DNA from: CAZIRF01 sp964541755 | GTDB lineage: Bacteria; Spirochaetota; Spirochaetia; Treponematales; Breznakiellaceae | Reading direction: 5' to 3' | Assembly (NCBI GenBank): GCA_964541755.1 | Contig: CAZIRF010000010.1 | Span: 13,626-77,625 of the forward strand | Length of the DNA stretch: 64,000 nt | Part shown: one piece after another, positions 8,299-17,816 of the stretch | How the letters are laid out: every line of letters begins with the position of its first letter | Position numbering within the stretch: the first letter of the stretch is position 1 | Translations under genes and position numbers: made by a program | The notes under the pieces: generated by a model | What the model was told of the DNA's origin: nothing | The model's input: only the letters and a program-made list of their open reading frames with translations | Database searches by the model: none

Positions 8299-9465
8299 AT
8301 GAAAAGCGTCAAACTGGACTTTGACAGACCGAATCACGCCCCGTCCCGGGACTTTGCCCTGGCAAGCACTGTCGTGCTCTTGCTCGGACTCGGTTTTGTC
8401 ACCCTCTATTCGGGATCGTCCGGTTTTGCCGAGCGTTTCTTTGGGAATCCGCTCTATTTTGTCGGCAAACAGGCCATTTTTGCCCTTGTTGGTCTCCTGG
8501 CCTTTCTCCTGGCTGTTTGGATTCCCCTGGATTTTTTACGAAAGCACATGCACATCCTGGTTATTGGGGCCATTGTGCTGTGTTTGCTCACCTTTTTCCC
8601 CTTTATCGGTCTTACCCGAAATGGTGCATCCCGCTGGATTGCCCTGGGGCCCTTGAGTTTCCAGCCCTCCGAATTGGTAAAACTGATACTGCCGATCTAC
8701 CTGGCGCACCTCTTTACCAAAAAGCAGGAGCGTCTGGATGATGTCTCAAACACGCTTCTGCCCCCGGTTATTGTCACCATCCTCTTTTGCTCCCTTATCT
8801 ACCTTCAAAACGATTTTTCTACTGCGGCTTTTATTGCCCTTGTCGCCTTTCTTCTCTTTTTCCTCTCGGGGGTCAAGCTTCGTCACTTTTTCTTGGTGCT
8901 CATACTCACTGTCCCCCTCATGTTCCTGCTCATTTTCACCCGTGAATACCGCGTTATGCGGCTTATGAGCTACATTCACCCCGATTCGGACCCCCTGGGG
9001 GGTGGGTATCAGGTAAATGCGTCAATTCAGAGTATTGCCTCTGGCGGTCTTTGGGGCAAGGGTTTGGGCTTGGGAACCCGCAAGATTGCCAGTGTGCCGG
9101 AGATCCACTCGGACTTCATTTTCTCCGCCTTTAGCGAGGAGTCGGGGTTCTTGGGGGTCATTCTCTACCTTGGGGTGCTGGTCTTTTTTGCCTGGAGGGT
9201 GTATCGGAGCGTCTGGCTGGGGGGCGATGCCTTCCGCCGTCTTCTCGCCTGTGGGTTGGGGAGTACCATCATACTCCAGAGCCTTATGAACCTGGGCGTG
9301 GTGGTGGGTCTTTTGCCCGCCACCGGTATCCCTCTGCCTTTTTTCTCGGCCGGTGGATCCTCTTTGGTGGTAACACTTGTTATGGCCGGTCTCCTCGTCA
9401 ACGCGAGTGCCCTGGATGCACGATTGCCGGCGAATGCCTCATACCGGGAGGTATTCAATGGCTGA
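8299..9465 (+). CDS. ftsW: Septal peptidoglycan polymerase FtsW (SEDS family)
   Basis: The 388-residue SEDS protein contains NGASRWIALG, FQPSELVKL and the C-terminal TGIPLPFFSAGGSS block, with about ten membrane helices. FtsW polymerises lipid II into glycan at the division site together with a class B PBP. That partner (ftsI) is not encoded in this window. The start ATG 8299 follows the mraY stop by 7 bp with GGAAGG upstream, and the stop overlaps ftsQ by 8 bp. Confidence 0.95.
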   Translation: MKSVKLDFDRPNHAPSRDFALASTVVLLLGLGFVTLYSGSSGFAERFFGNPLYFVGKQAIFALVGLLAFLLAVWIPLDFLRKHMHILVIGAIVLCLLTFFPFIGLTRNGASRWIALGPLSFQPSELVKLILPIYLAHLFTKKQERLDDVSNTLLPPVIVTILFCSLIYLQNDFSTAAFIALVAFLLFFLSGVKLRHFFLVLILTVPLMFLLIFTREYRVMRLMSYIHPDSDPLGGGYQVNASIQSIASGGLWGKGLGLGTRKIASVPEIHSDFIFSAFSEESGFLGVILYLGVLVFFAWRVYRSVWLGGDAFRRLLACGLGSTIILQSLMNLGVVVGLLPATGIPLPFFSAGGSSLVVTLVMAGLLVNASALDARLPANASYREVFNG

Positions 9466-10321
9466 TCACTTCCTGTACGAACGCATACATGGTCTCTCTC
9501 TCGAAGATGAAGGGGAGGGCGCTGTTGAAAAGGCGCCAGCCCGCATGTCCACCTTGCGCCTTGCGATTCTGGGTGTACTCGCCCTGGTTCTTGTGGCCGA
9601 ACTTGTTTGGTTCTGCGTCATTGTGCCCCTGTTGCCGCTCGCTTCGATTCGCATCAACGGTATGGGCCTCCTTGATCGTGGCCAGGTCCTTGAACGAGCC
9701 GGGATACTGGGCGACAGCTCATGGTTTTCCGTCGATGTATCTGCCGTTGAGGGGGCCCTCTCTTCCCTTGCTCTTGTCGAGACGGTTTCTGTCAACAGGC
9801 GATTCCCCGACACACTTACCATTGATATTGTCGAGCGCAGTGCAGTTGCGGTACTTGTGGGCGGCAATCCGGATGCCCCCCTCCTCTTGTCCATGGATCG
9901 GGATGGGGTCGTTTTCAATGTGGAACGACCTTCTTCATGTCGGAAGCCGGCCCTCCTGTCTGCCGTGCCACTCCTGTCCGGTATTGTTTTTGAATACCCG
10001 GAGCCGGGGGTTCGTCTGCCGGATTATCTAGTCCCCCTTGTGGCGAGCCTGGGAACCCTGTCGAGCGAACTGCCGGCCCTTATGCGGGAAGTATCGGAGA
10101 TTCAGGTATTCCCCAAAGATGGGAATCGCTATGAGCTCGTCCTCTGTCCGGTTCGAGCCCCGGTCCGTTTCCGGATCGGTTCGCTGTTGAACAGGGATAC
10201 ACTCACGTATATGATGTTCATGCTTGACGTATTGGAAGCAAACGGCATAGAGACTGATGTTGTCGATCTCCGTACCGGCAGTGCCGTGTACGTGCCAAAG
10301 GAGGGAACTCGTGGCCAGTGA
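9458..10321 (+). CDS. ftsQ: Cell division protein FtsQ/DivIB
   Basis: The chosen start ATG 9458 gives 287 residues: a short cytoplasmic tail, one membrane helix (residues about 38-60) and a POTRA-like segment beginning PLASIRINGMGLLDRGQVLE, then NRRFPDTLTIDIVER as in FtsQ beta domains. It links FtsL/DivIC to the divisome in the periplasm. The frame is open further upstream inside ftsW, but that part is a shadow. It ends over the GTG start of ftsA. Confidence 0.88.
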   Translation: MADHFLYERIHGLSLEDEGEGAVEKAPARMSTLRLAILGVLALVLVAELVWFCVIVPLLPLASIRINGMGLLDRGQVLERAGILGDSSWFSVDVSAVEGALSSLALVETVSVNRRFPDTLTIDIVERSAVAVLVGGNPDAPLLLSMDRDGVVFNVERPSSCRKPALLSAVPLLSGIVFEYPEPGVRLPDYLVPLVASLGTLSSELPALMREVSEIQVFPKDGNRYELVLCPVRAPVRFRIGSLLNRDTLTYMMFMLDVLEANGIETDVVDLRTGSAVYVPKEGTRGQ

Positions 10322-11570
10322 CGGATTGATTGTCGGCCTCGATATCGGCACCACCAAGGTGTGTGCTGTCATTGCCGAACGCGATGAAAACGGTCGACTC
10401 GAGATAACCGGTGTGGGGACCAGTCCGTCCACCGGCTTGCGCAAGGGAGTGGTGGTCAATATTGAATCCACCTTGCGCTCTGTTCTTGCGGCCATCGAGG
10501 CAGCCGAAATGATGAGTGGTCGAACCGTCAGCTCCTGCTGGACCGGTATCGGCGGTGCCCATATTGAGGGTATGAATTCGCGTGGCGTGGTCGCCGTAAC
10601 CGGCAAGGGACGTGAAACGCGTGAAATTGGCAAAGATGATGTGCACCGGGTTATCGAGGCGGCGCGGGCCGTCCTTATTCCCATGGACCGGCAGGTGCTG
10701 CATGTCATACCGCAGACATATATCGTTGATGATCAGCGGGGTATACGCAATCCCCTGGACATGATAGGGGTGCGTCTCGAAGCCGAGGTGCACATCATCA
10801 CCGGCTCGGTGTCGAGCGCCCAAAACCTCATCAAGTGTGTCAATCGTGCGGGGTATCGGGTGGAGGATCTCTTGCTCCAGTCCTTGGCCTCTGCCGGGGC
10901 GACTCTTACCGCAGACGAGCGGGAGCTGGGAGCCCTGGTTATTGACCTGGGTGGCGGCACTACCGATGTGCTGGTCTTTCACGATGGGGCCCCGTACTAC
11001 ACGACAACCGTCCCGATCGGGGGGTCTCAGGTAACCAGTGACATCACCATCATGAAAAACCTCTCCTTTGAAACTGCCGAGCGGATCAAGGTTGAAGCAG
11101 GTTGTTGCAAGGAAGAGCTCCTCGATGGGGAAGGGGATATTGTCGTGCCGGGTGTTGGGGGGCGGCCTCCCATGCCCATAGCCCGTCGGGAGATCTGTGG
11201 CATCATTCAGCCGCGTATGAGTGAGCTGTTTTTCATGGTAAAGGAAAAAATAGAAAAACTGTCCCTGTCACGCTCCTTGGGCGGTGGGGTTATCCTTACC
11301 GGCGGTGGAGCCCAGATGGTGGGGGCGGCCGAGCTTGCTCACGAGTGCTTTGGCATGCCGGTGCGGGTGGGTGTTCCCATCGCTTTGGGCGGACTCGTGG
11401 AACAGTACCGGAGCCCGGCCTATTCGACGGCAGTCGGCCTCGTTATCGAGGGGGCCCAACGGGAGGAATCCCTCTTGGGTGCTCATGGGGTGGAATCGAG
11501 AGTCAAGGGTTCGGGGCGTGAACCGCTTGTGGGACGCCTTTTGAACTGGTTCAAGAAGGAATTTTTCTGA
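10311..11570 (+). CDS. ftsA: Cell division protein FtsA
   Basis: The 419-residue actin-like ATPase has the phosphate 1 motif GLDIGTTKVCAVI, the phosphate 2 motif VIDLGGGTTDVLVF, the adenosine motif GGVILTGGGAQMVG, and a C-terminal amphipathic membrane-targeting helix (VGRLLNWFKKEFF). FtsA tethers FtsZ filaments to the inner membrane. The start is GTG 10311, preceded by AAAGGAGGG at a good distance, and overlaps the ftsQ end by 11 bp. Confidence 0.96.
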   Translation: MASDGLIVGLDIGTTKVCAVIAERDENGRLEITGVGTSPSTGLRKGVVVNIESTLRSVLAAIEAAEMMSGRTVSSCWTGIGGAHIEGMNSRGVVAVTGKGRETREIGKDDVHRVIEAARAVLIPMDRQVLHVIPQTYIVDDQRGIRNPLDMIGVRLEAEVHIITGSVSSAQNLIKCVNRAGYRVEDLLLQSLASAGATLTADERELGALVIDLGGGTTDVLVFHDGAPYYTTTVPIGGSQVTSDITIMKNLSFETAERIKVEAGCCKEELLDGEGDIVVPGVGGRPPMPIARREICGIIQPRMSELFFMVKEKIEKLSLSRSLGGGVILTGGGAQMVGAAELAHECFGMPVRVGVPIALGGLVEQYRSPAYSTAVGLVIEGAQREESLLGAHGVESRVKGSGREPLVGRLLNWFKKEFF

Positions 11571-11609
11571 TATTTACACCGCGCAGGCAGGGTCCTGTGT
11601 GCGGGTACT

Positions 11610-11628
11610 ACCGGCTTTGGGAGCCGGT
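11610..11628 (+). promoter_or_regulatory. Stem-loop in the ftsA-ftsZ gap
   Basis: ACCGGCT and AGCCGGT form a 7-bp stem around a 5-nt loop, 20 bp before the ftsZ start. There is no U tract. In the 78-bp ftsA-ftsZ gap it could be an mRNA processing or stability element that raises FtsZ over FtsA. Confidence 0.4.
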
Positions 11629-11648
11629 TCAACTATGGGGGGGGAACC

Positions 11649-12836
11649 ATGAATATTGAAGTGTTGGACGATCGCTCTGCAAGTCCCACTGTCATCAAGG
11701 TGATAGGCGCCGGCGGCGGCGGTTCCAATGCGGTGAACCGCATGATCGACGCGGGCCTGCGGAATGTCCATTTTATTGCAGCCAATACCGATCTCCAGGC
11801 GCTCGCCCAAAGCCAGGCCACTGTCAAGCTTGCGCTCGGGTCAAAGCTTACCGGAGGGCTTGGCGCCGGTGGCAAGCCGGAGGTGGGCGAGAAGGCCGCC
11901 CTTGAGGATGCCGAAAAGATAAAAGAGGCCCTCGATGGTGCCGACATGGTCTTTGTCACGGCGGGTATGGGTGGCGGTACCGGTACCGGATCGGCACCCA
12001 TAATCGCGCAAATTGCCCGCGAGTTGGGGGCCCTTACTGTTGGGGTTGTCACCAAGCCCTTCGACTTTGAAGGGCGCTTCAAGATGAAGCTCGCTCTCGA
12101 GGGAATAGACAAGATGCGCCAATCGGTGGATACCCTCATTGTCATTCCCAATCAGCGCCTCATCTCGATAGTCGACAAGAAGACGCCCATCAAGCAGGCT
12201 TTCATGAAGGCCGATGATATCCTTCGCCAAGGGGTGCAGGGTATTAGCGATCTCATCACGATTCCCGGGCTTATCAACATCGACTTCGCCGATGTCCGCA
12301 CGACCATGGCCGGGCAGGGCGACGCCATTATGGGGATTGGTATTGGTCAGGGTGATAATCCTGCCAACATGGCGGCGACAAACGCCATTGCGAACCCTCT
12401 CCTTGAGGACAGCAATATTGATGGTGCCAAGAACATATTGGTCAGTGTTACCGGCGATGAAAATCTCTCCCTCTTCGATTTCGAGGAGGTGGTCAAGATG
12501 ATCGGTGACAGTGCCGACAAAGACGCCCTTATCATAGCCGGCAGTACCACCGATCCCTCGATGGATGGCGAAGTGCGGGTAACGGTTATTGCGACGGGGT
12601 TTCAAACCTCCGATCGTGTTTCTGTCCCCGAGCCCAGCGATGAAAACGTTCGCAAAAAAGAGAGCGATTTTATCAGCCAGACCGAATGGCAGAAGATTAC
12701 CGAGCATGCCCCCAATCCCAAAGAGTTTCTCTCGTATCGCAACTATCGCGATGATGATCTCGATGTCCCGACGGTTATGCGCGAACGGAAAGTGAGTGTT
12801 ATGGCCGATGTCGCTCCGGGGGGACGGGAGCTGTGA
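11649..12836 (+). CDS. ftsZ: Cell division GTPase FtsZ
   Basis: The 395-residue tubulin homologue has VIGAGGGGSNAVNRMI, the GTP-binding MGGGTGTGSAP loop, the NPANMA region of the T7 area, and a C-terminal tail with LDVPTVMR that resembles the conserved peptide bound by FtsA. FtsZ polymerises into the Z ring. The tail is followed by about 17 extra residues, so the FtsA-binding peptide is not quite terminal. The stop overlaps the GTG start of the downstream recombinase (GTGA). Confidence 0.98.
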   Translation: MNIEVLDDRSASPTVIKVIGAGGGGSNAVNRMIDAGLRNVHFIAANTDLQALAQSQATVKLALGSKLTGGLGAGGKPEVGEKAALEDAEKIKEALDGADMVFVTAGMGGGTGTGSAPIIAQIARELGALTVGVVTKPFDFEGRFKMKLALEGIDKMRQSVDTLIVIPNQRLISIVDKKTPIKQAFMKADDILRQGVQGISDLITIPGLINIDFADVRTTMAGQGDAIMGIGIGQGDNPANMAATNAIANPLLEDSNIDGAKNILVSVTGDENLSLFDFEEVVKMIGDSADKDALIIAGSTTDPSMDGEVRVTVIATGFQTSDRVSVPEPSDENVRKKESDFISQTEWQKITEHAPNPKEFLSYRNYRDDDLDVPTVMRERKVSVMADVAPGGREL

Positions 12837-13744
12837 GCGCGAAGGGGACGCGGGCCTTGCTCGCTGCGTACAGGGCCAATCTCCTCGCTGTTGAACGCAA
12901 GTCGGCGTTGACAGTGGCGGCCTATGTCTACGAGCTCGACCGTTTCGTCCTCTGGCTCGACGAATCATCCCTGGATCCCGCTCTTGCAAGTGCTGATGAT
13001 CTCAATCGCTATCTCATGATGCGCAGTTCGGGCGGCTTGGACGCCCGTTCCCTGGCCAAGGGGATATCCGCCCTGCGCTCGTTTTTCCGATTCATTCTCG
13101 AAGAGGGGTTGAGACAGGATAATCCGGCGATGAGTCTCGAGCGCCCCAAGCCGGCACGTCGTCTGCCGCGAGTCATGGATCAGACTGATGTAGATCGTCT
13201 TTTCGAATCGATCGATATCAGTACCCCCCGCGGTTTGAGAGACCGGGCTCTCTACGAACTCATGTACTCATCGGGATTGAGGGTTTCCGAAGCGGTTGCC
13301 CTGGATCTTGGTGATATCGATTTTTCGCGGGCCCTTGTTCTCCTGCGTGGAAAGGGTTCGCGTGAACGCCTCGTTCCCTTCGGCTCCCCGGCCGAACACT
13401 GGCTCAAGCGGTATATTGCAGAGGCGCGACCCCGTTTGGCCTCGCGTAAACCGACCTCTGCCGTCTTTCTCAATCGCTCCGGGGATCGTCTGGGGCGCAA
13501 GGGGATCTGGAAAAACTACTCGCGTCTGTGTGCGGGTGCCGGGAGCGATACCCGTCTGCATACCCTTCGCCACAGCTTTGCGACCGAGCTTCTCCATGGG
13601 GGGCTCGACCTGCGATCGGTTCAGTCTCTTCTTGGGCACGCAGATCTCGTGACAACCCAAATATATACGCACGTAAATCCCGCCCAACTGAGGGAAGCCC
13701 ATCGGGAATCCTTGCCGGTTCTCCTCGAGGAGCAGGTCCGATGA
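12833..13744 (+). CDS. Tyrosine recombinase of the XerC/XerD family (first copy)
   Basis: The 303-residue protein has the SAM-like N-terminal DNA-binding domain and the full catalytic set: Arg in SSGLRVSEAVAL, Lys in LRGKGSRERLV, HTLRHSFATELL, GHADLVTTQIYTHV with the nucleophilic Tyr. Xer enzymes resolve chromosome dimers at dif. Its GTG start overlaps ftsZ, so segregation and division genes are coupled. A second Xer protein lies at 17800; which is XerC and which XerD cannot be decided here. Confidence 0.93.
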   Translation: MSAKGTRALLAAYRANLLAVERKSALTVAAYVYELDRFVLWLDESSLDPALASADDLNRYLMMRSSGGLDARSLAKGISALRSFFRFILEEGLRQDNPAMSLERPKPARRLPRVMDQTDVDRLFESIDISTPRGLRDRALYELMYSSGLRVSEAVALDLGDIDFSRALVLLRGKGSRERLVPFGSPAEHWLKRYIAEARPRLASRKPTSAVFLNRSGDRLGRKGIWKNYSRLCAGAGSDTRLHTLRHSFATELLHGGLDLRSVQSLLGHADLVTTQIYTHVNPAQLREAHRESLPVLLEEQVR

Positions 13745-13793
13745 AGCAGGCGTTTTTTCTGTCATCAGAGGCTGTACTCAAAGGGAGGTTCTC

Positions 13794-14576
13794 ATGAAAT
13801 CCACCGCACTTGTCGCCAAGAACCGTAATCGCGTACTTGCTTTTTTCATACTCGCCGCCCTCATTGCCCTCATTGTGGGGGGCTTGCGTTGGTATCGCGA
13901 TCGTGATTACAAACGTCTGGCCCGTGAAATGAGCGGGATATCCCCGGATTCGGTATCGGTACACAGCATTGAGGAATTGACCAGAGCGGCCCGCGAATAT
14001 GAAAAAGCCCTTGCAGAACACGTGTATTTGGCCGAGCAAACGGGGCTCTATTGGAAGTTCCTGGGTACCCGCTACGCAGAGAAGGGGATGCACCTTTTGG
14101 CTCTCGAAGCCTTTGACAAAGCCCTTACCTACTATCCGGAGGATCCTTCACTCCTGTATCTTTCCGCGGTGAGCGCAGGAAACCTCGCGAAGGCACAGGT
14201 TTCACTGGGAGAGGATACCTCTGCTGCTGTCGAGGAGCGTGAAAGAGATAAGTGGTTGTCGCTGGCCGAGCGCAGTGCCCGACGGGCTGTCGAGTTGAGT
14301 CCCGATTATGCCCGGGCCCGCTACCTGTTGGCGGTTCTGTATTCATTCGAGCTCAATCAACCCTTGGAAGCATTGACGGAAATCGAACAGTACCTGGCCC
14401 TGCGCACCCGCGATATTGACGGCCTTTTCGTCAAGGCCCGGGCGCTGTACATGCTCTCGCGCTTTGACGAAGCCCTCGAAGTCTATGAGGTCATTATGGC
14501 CAGTTCCCGCTCGGAGGCCCGCCGTAAGGAGGCCGAGGAGAACTATCGCTTTATTCGGGAGGAACTGTATGATTGA
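13794..14576 (+). CDS. Membrane-anchored TPR protein
   Basis: The 260-residue protein has a basic N-terminus, one membrane helix (about residues 14-29), and at least three TPR-like helical hairpins, including HLLALEAFDKALTYYPEDPS and ARYLLAVLYSFELNQPLEAL. The repeats would face the periplasm and act as a protein-interaction platform. AGGGAGG precedes the ATG by about 6 bp. It sits between the recombinase and dprA, and its end overlaps dprA by 8 bp. The binding partner is unknown. Confidence 0.8.
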   Translation: MKSTALVAKNRNRVLAFFILAALIALIVGGLRWYRDRDYKRLAREMSGISPDSVSVHSIEELTRAAREYEKALAEHVYLAEQTGLYWKFLGTRYAEKGMHLLALEAFDKALTYYPEDPSLLYLSAVSAGNLAKAQVSLGEDTSAAVEERERDKWLSLAERSARRAVELSPDYARARYLLAVLYSFELNQPLEALTEIEQYLALRTRDIDGLFVKARALYMLSRFDEALEVYEVIMASSRSEARRKEAEENYRFIREELYD

Positions 14577-15597
14577 TCAGGGCCTGCTGAAATCTCGCAT
14601 GGTACTTCTTCGCCTCCCGAACCTCTCGTATCCACAGCGCAAGGCGCTGTATAAAACCTTGGGCGCGGGGAAGGAAATCGACCATGAACGCCTGCGCAAG
14701 GCAGTATCGTGTGAATCAATGCTCGATGCAGCCTTCAGGCAGGCCGAGGCAGACATTCGTGCCCTTGAGCGCGGACGTATTCGAACCCTTTGGTTGGGTG
14801 AAGACGGGTATCCCCCACTCTTGAAAGAGATTTCCGATCCCCCTCTCGCACTCTTTGTGCGGGGGACGCTTCCCGACGCATCACTCGATCCGGTGGCGAT
14901 TGTGGGAACCAGACAGCCCTCGGCATTGGGGATTGCCGAGGCTCGACGCTTTGGGCGGGAATGCGCGGAACGGGGACTCCCCTGTGTGTCCGGTCTTGCC
15001 TTGGGTATAGACGCGTGGGCCCATCGCGGGTACCTTGAGGCCGCCGGATCGGCACTGGCCGTACTGGGACATGGCCTCGACATGGTCTATCCCCCCTCCA
15101 ATCGTTCTCTGGCACGCAGAATCCTGGAGACTGGCGGGGCCCTGGTATCAGAGTATCTGCCGGGGATTCCGGCCTGGAAGTGGCATTTTCCCGCCCGGAA
15201 TCGTATTATAAGCGGGCTCTCCCGTGGGGTGATTATTGTAGATGCCCCGCAGCGTTCCGGGTCTCTTATAACCGCCGATTACGCCCTTGATCAAGGGCGT
15301 GATGTCTGGGTGTCGGGGGCAATGGTCGATAGTATGTCGTCGCCCGATTCCCCCCGCGGGGCGTTTGTACGGTCGGAGGGGGTGTTGCACTTGTTCGACC
15401 AAGGGGCCCGCGCGCTCTCATCGATAGATGAAGTACTTGTTGATTGGGGAATGACCCCGCCTGAATTGACGTCGCGCGAGCCTGTAGCCGCACTCGGCGA
15501 AGCCGGGACCGCTTCCCTCGCGGGTCTCGAGCTTGCACGAGCCCTTTCCGCTGACCTCTGTGGCGGAAATCAGGATTCAAAAATCGGGCATTCATAG
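14569..15597 (+). CDS. dprA: DNA-processing protein DprA/Smf
   Basis: From ATG 14569 the protein has 342 residues: a helical N-terminal domain and the Rossmann-like core with VAIVGTRQPSALG, CVSGLALGIDAWAHRGYLEA, GHGLDMVYPPSNR and the SGSLITADYALDQGRDV block. DprA binds single-stranded DNA and loads RecA during natural transformation. Its presence does not prove competence, since many non-competent bacteria carry it. It overlaps the TPR gene and is followed by topA 62 bp later. Confidence 0.95.
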   Translation: MIDQGLLKSRMVLLRLPNLSYPQRKALYKTLGAGKEIDHERLRKAVSCESMLDAAFRQAEADIRALERGRIRTLWLGEDGYPPLLKEISDPPLALFVRGTLPDASLDPVAIVGTRQPSALGIAEARRFGRECAERGLPCVSGLALGIDAWAHRGYLEAAGSALAVLGHGLDMVYPPSNRSLARRILETGGALVSEYLPGIPAWKWHFPARNRIISGLSRGVIIVDAPQRSGSLITADYALDQGRDVWVSGAMVDSMSSPDSPRGAFVRSEGVLHLFDQGARALSSIDEVLVDWGMTPPELTSREPVAALGEAGTASLAGLELARALSADLCGGNQDSKIGHS

Positions 15598-15659
15598 TAG
15601 AGGGAATGCGTTCACCACGGGGTGTACGGAACAGACTATCAGCATTGACAGGAGTTGTG

Positions 15660-17816
15660 ATGGCTGGCGAGAAGACGACGACAAAAAAAACGGCAACGAA
15701 GAAGTCCAAGGCCAAGAAAAAGGTTCTCGTCATAGTCGAGAGCCCCGCGAAGGCCAAAACCATCGAGAAGTACCTGGGCGCAAAGTATACGGTCAAGGCC
15801 TCGATGGGACATCTTATCGATTTGCCCAAATCGCGCATTGCCATCGATACCGAGCACGGCTTCGAACCGGAGTACATAACGGTGCGGGGGCGGGCAAAGT
15901 TGCTCAAGGAACTTCAGGGTGATGCCAAAAAGGCAGAGGCCGTGTACCTGGCAAGTGATAATGACCGCGAGGGTGAGGCCATCGCCTGGCACTTGGGCAA
16001 CGCGATTCACTCAAAGGCGCCCGATGTCCCCATAAAGCGCATTGTGTTCAACGAGATAACCCCCGTAGCCATCAAGCAGGCGGTTGCAAACCCCGGGGAG
16101 CTCGAGGTCAACAAGGTAAACGCCCAAAAGGCCCGCCGTGTACTCGATCGTCTGGTGGGGTACAACCTGTCGCCGCTCCTGTGGAAGAAAGTGAAGAACG
16201 GCCTCTCTGCGGGGCGCGTACAGTCGGTGGCGTTACGGCTCATCTGCGAGCGCGAAAAAGAGGTCGAGTCCTTCATTCCGGAAGAGTACTGGACCCTCGA
16301 CGCGGATTTTCGCAAGGGACGCGCCCACTTCACCGCACAGCTGGTCTCCTGGTTGGGTGAAAAGGCCGATTTGCGCAACGAAGAATCGGTACGTGATATA
16401 ATGGAAAAGATCGAGGGGCTTTCCTGTATGGTGAGCGACATTCGGGAATCGGACAAGATGATCAAGCCGAAACCCCCGTTCACAACCTCAAAACTCCAGC
16501 AAATGGCCGCAAACAGACTGGGGTTCACGAGCAAGAAGACCATGCAGATAGCCCAGCAGCTGTATGAGGGCGTCAACATCGGGTCAAGCCGCCTTGGTTT
16601 GATAACCTACATGCGTACCGACTCGGTGCGCATTTCACCTACGGCGATGGAAGAGGTTCGCACTTGGATACAAGAGCAACATCCTGCCGAGCTGCCGCCG
16701 GAGGGCCAGGTTTATACGGTCGAGAAGAAGGCGCAGGATGCGCACGAAGCCATCAGACCTACCTATGTTACCCATACCCCCGATTCGGTCAAAGACCACC
16801 TTTCGCGCGACCAGCTGCGCCTGTACAGTCTTATCTGGGAGCGCTTTGTCGCCAGCCAGATGACTCCCGCCCGTTCGCGCACGGTGAGTCTTGATATCAG
16901 TGCCGGAGAGGCAATCTTTCGTATTTCCGGCTCCCGACTCGTGGAAAAGGGTTTTTACAAGGTTGTTAAAACCCTCTCTTCCAAGGACGAGCGGGAGAGC
17001 CCGCTGCCTCCATTGAGCGTTGGCGAGGTCCTTGATCTGGAGACTTTCCATCCGGAACAGCACTTCACCCAGGGCCCCGCCCGGTATACAGACGCTTCCA
17101 TTGTAAAGATACTCGAAGAGAAGGGCATCGGGCGGCCATCGACCTATGCCCCCATCATATCGGTCCTCCTCGACCGTTATTATGTGAGCCGCTCGAATCG
17201 CCAGCTCGTTCCAACCCTTCTGGGGCGCCTTATAAACGATATGCTTGTCGAATACTTCCCTACAATCGTGGATGCTTCGTTCACGGCCGGGATGGAGGAC
17301 AAGCTCGACCAAGTCGAAGATGACAAGATCGCTTGGCAGGACATGATAGGCGAGTTCTTCGGTCCCTTTCACAAGCGGGTTGAAGAGGTCTCCCTTACAC
17401 TCGAGTCCTGGAAGGGCTCCTTGGACGAAAGCACCGATTACGTCTGTGAAAAGTGCGGGCGCCCAATGGTCAAGAAGCTGGGTCGCTTTGGGTATTTCCT
17501 GGCTTGTTCCGGCTTCCCGGAGTGTCGTTCCACGCGGTCCATACCCCTTGCCCGATGTCCACGTCCCGGTTGTGACGGTGAAATCGTCGCCCGAAAGACC
17601 AAGGGCCGCGGCAAGGAGTTCTACGGATGTACGCGCTACCCGGAATGCGATTTTATCACCCATTTCAAGCCGACAGATTCAAACTGCCCGAAGTGCGGGC
17701 AGTTCCTTGTCGAGAAATATGACAAGAAACATGGCAGCCATAAAATCTGTATAAATCCCGACTGTGATTGGCTGCACAGTCCGGAAGAAGAGGGAGTCAA
17801 TGACGGCGAACAGTGA
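15660..17816 (+). CDS. topA: DNA topoisomerase I
   Basis: The 718-residue protein begins with a Lys-rich tail, then the Toprim motif VLVIVESPAKAKTIEKYLG, the DNDREGEAIAWHL block, and the active-site Tyr in GLITYMRTDSVR (about Y317). Three C-terminal Cys4 zinc ribbons start near CEKCGRPM, CPRPGCDG and CPKCGQFL. It relaxes negative supercoils. The start ATG 15660 has AGGAG 8 bp upstream; an in-frame ATG at 15606 is less likely. Its end overlaps the next gene by 17 bp. Confidence 0.96.
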   Translation: MAGEKTTTKKTATKKSKAKKKVLVIVESPAKAKTIEKYLGAKYTVKASMGHLIDLPKSRIAIDTEHGFEPEYITVRGRAKLLKELQGDAKKAEAVYLASDNDREGEAIAWHLGNAIHSKAPDVPIKRIVFNEITPVAIKQAVANPGELEVNKVNAQKARRVLDRLVGYNLSPLLWKKVKNGLSAGRVQSVALRLICEREKEVESFIPEEYWTLDADFRKGRAHFTAQLVSWLGEKADLRNEESVRDIMEKIEGLSCMVSDIRESDKMIKPKPPFTTSKLQQMAANRLGFTSKKTMQIAQQLYEGVNIGSSRLGLITYMRTDSVRISPTAMEEVRTWIQEQHPAELPPEGQVYTVEKKAQDAHEAIRPTYVTHTPDSVKDHLSRDQLRLYSLIWERFVASQMTPARSRTVSLDISAGEAIFRISGSRLVEKGFYKVVKTLSSKDERESPLPPLSVGEVLDLETFHPEQHFTQGPARYTDASIVKILEEKGIGRPSTYAPIISVLLDRYYVSRSNRQLVPTLLGRLINDMLVEYFPTIVDASFTAGMEDKLDQVEDDKIAWQDMIGEFFGPFHKRVEEVSLTLESWKGSLDESTDYVCEKCGRPMVKKLGRFGYFLACSGFPECRSTRSIPLARCPRPGCDGEIVARKTKGRGKEFYGCTRYPECDFITHFKPTDSNCPKCGQFLVEKYDKKHGSHKICINPDCDWLHSPEEEGVNDGEQ

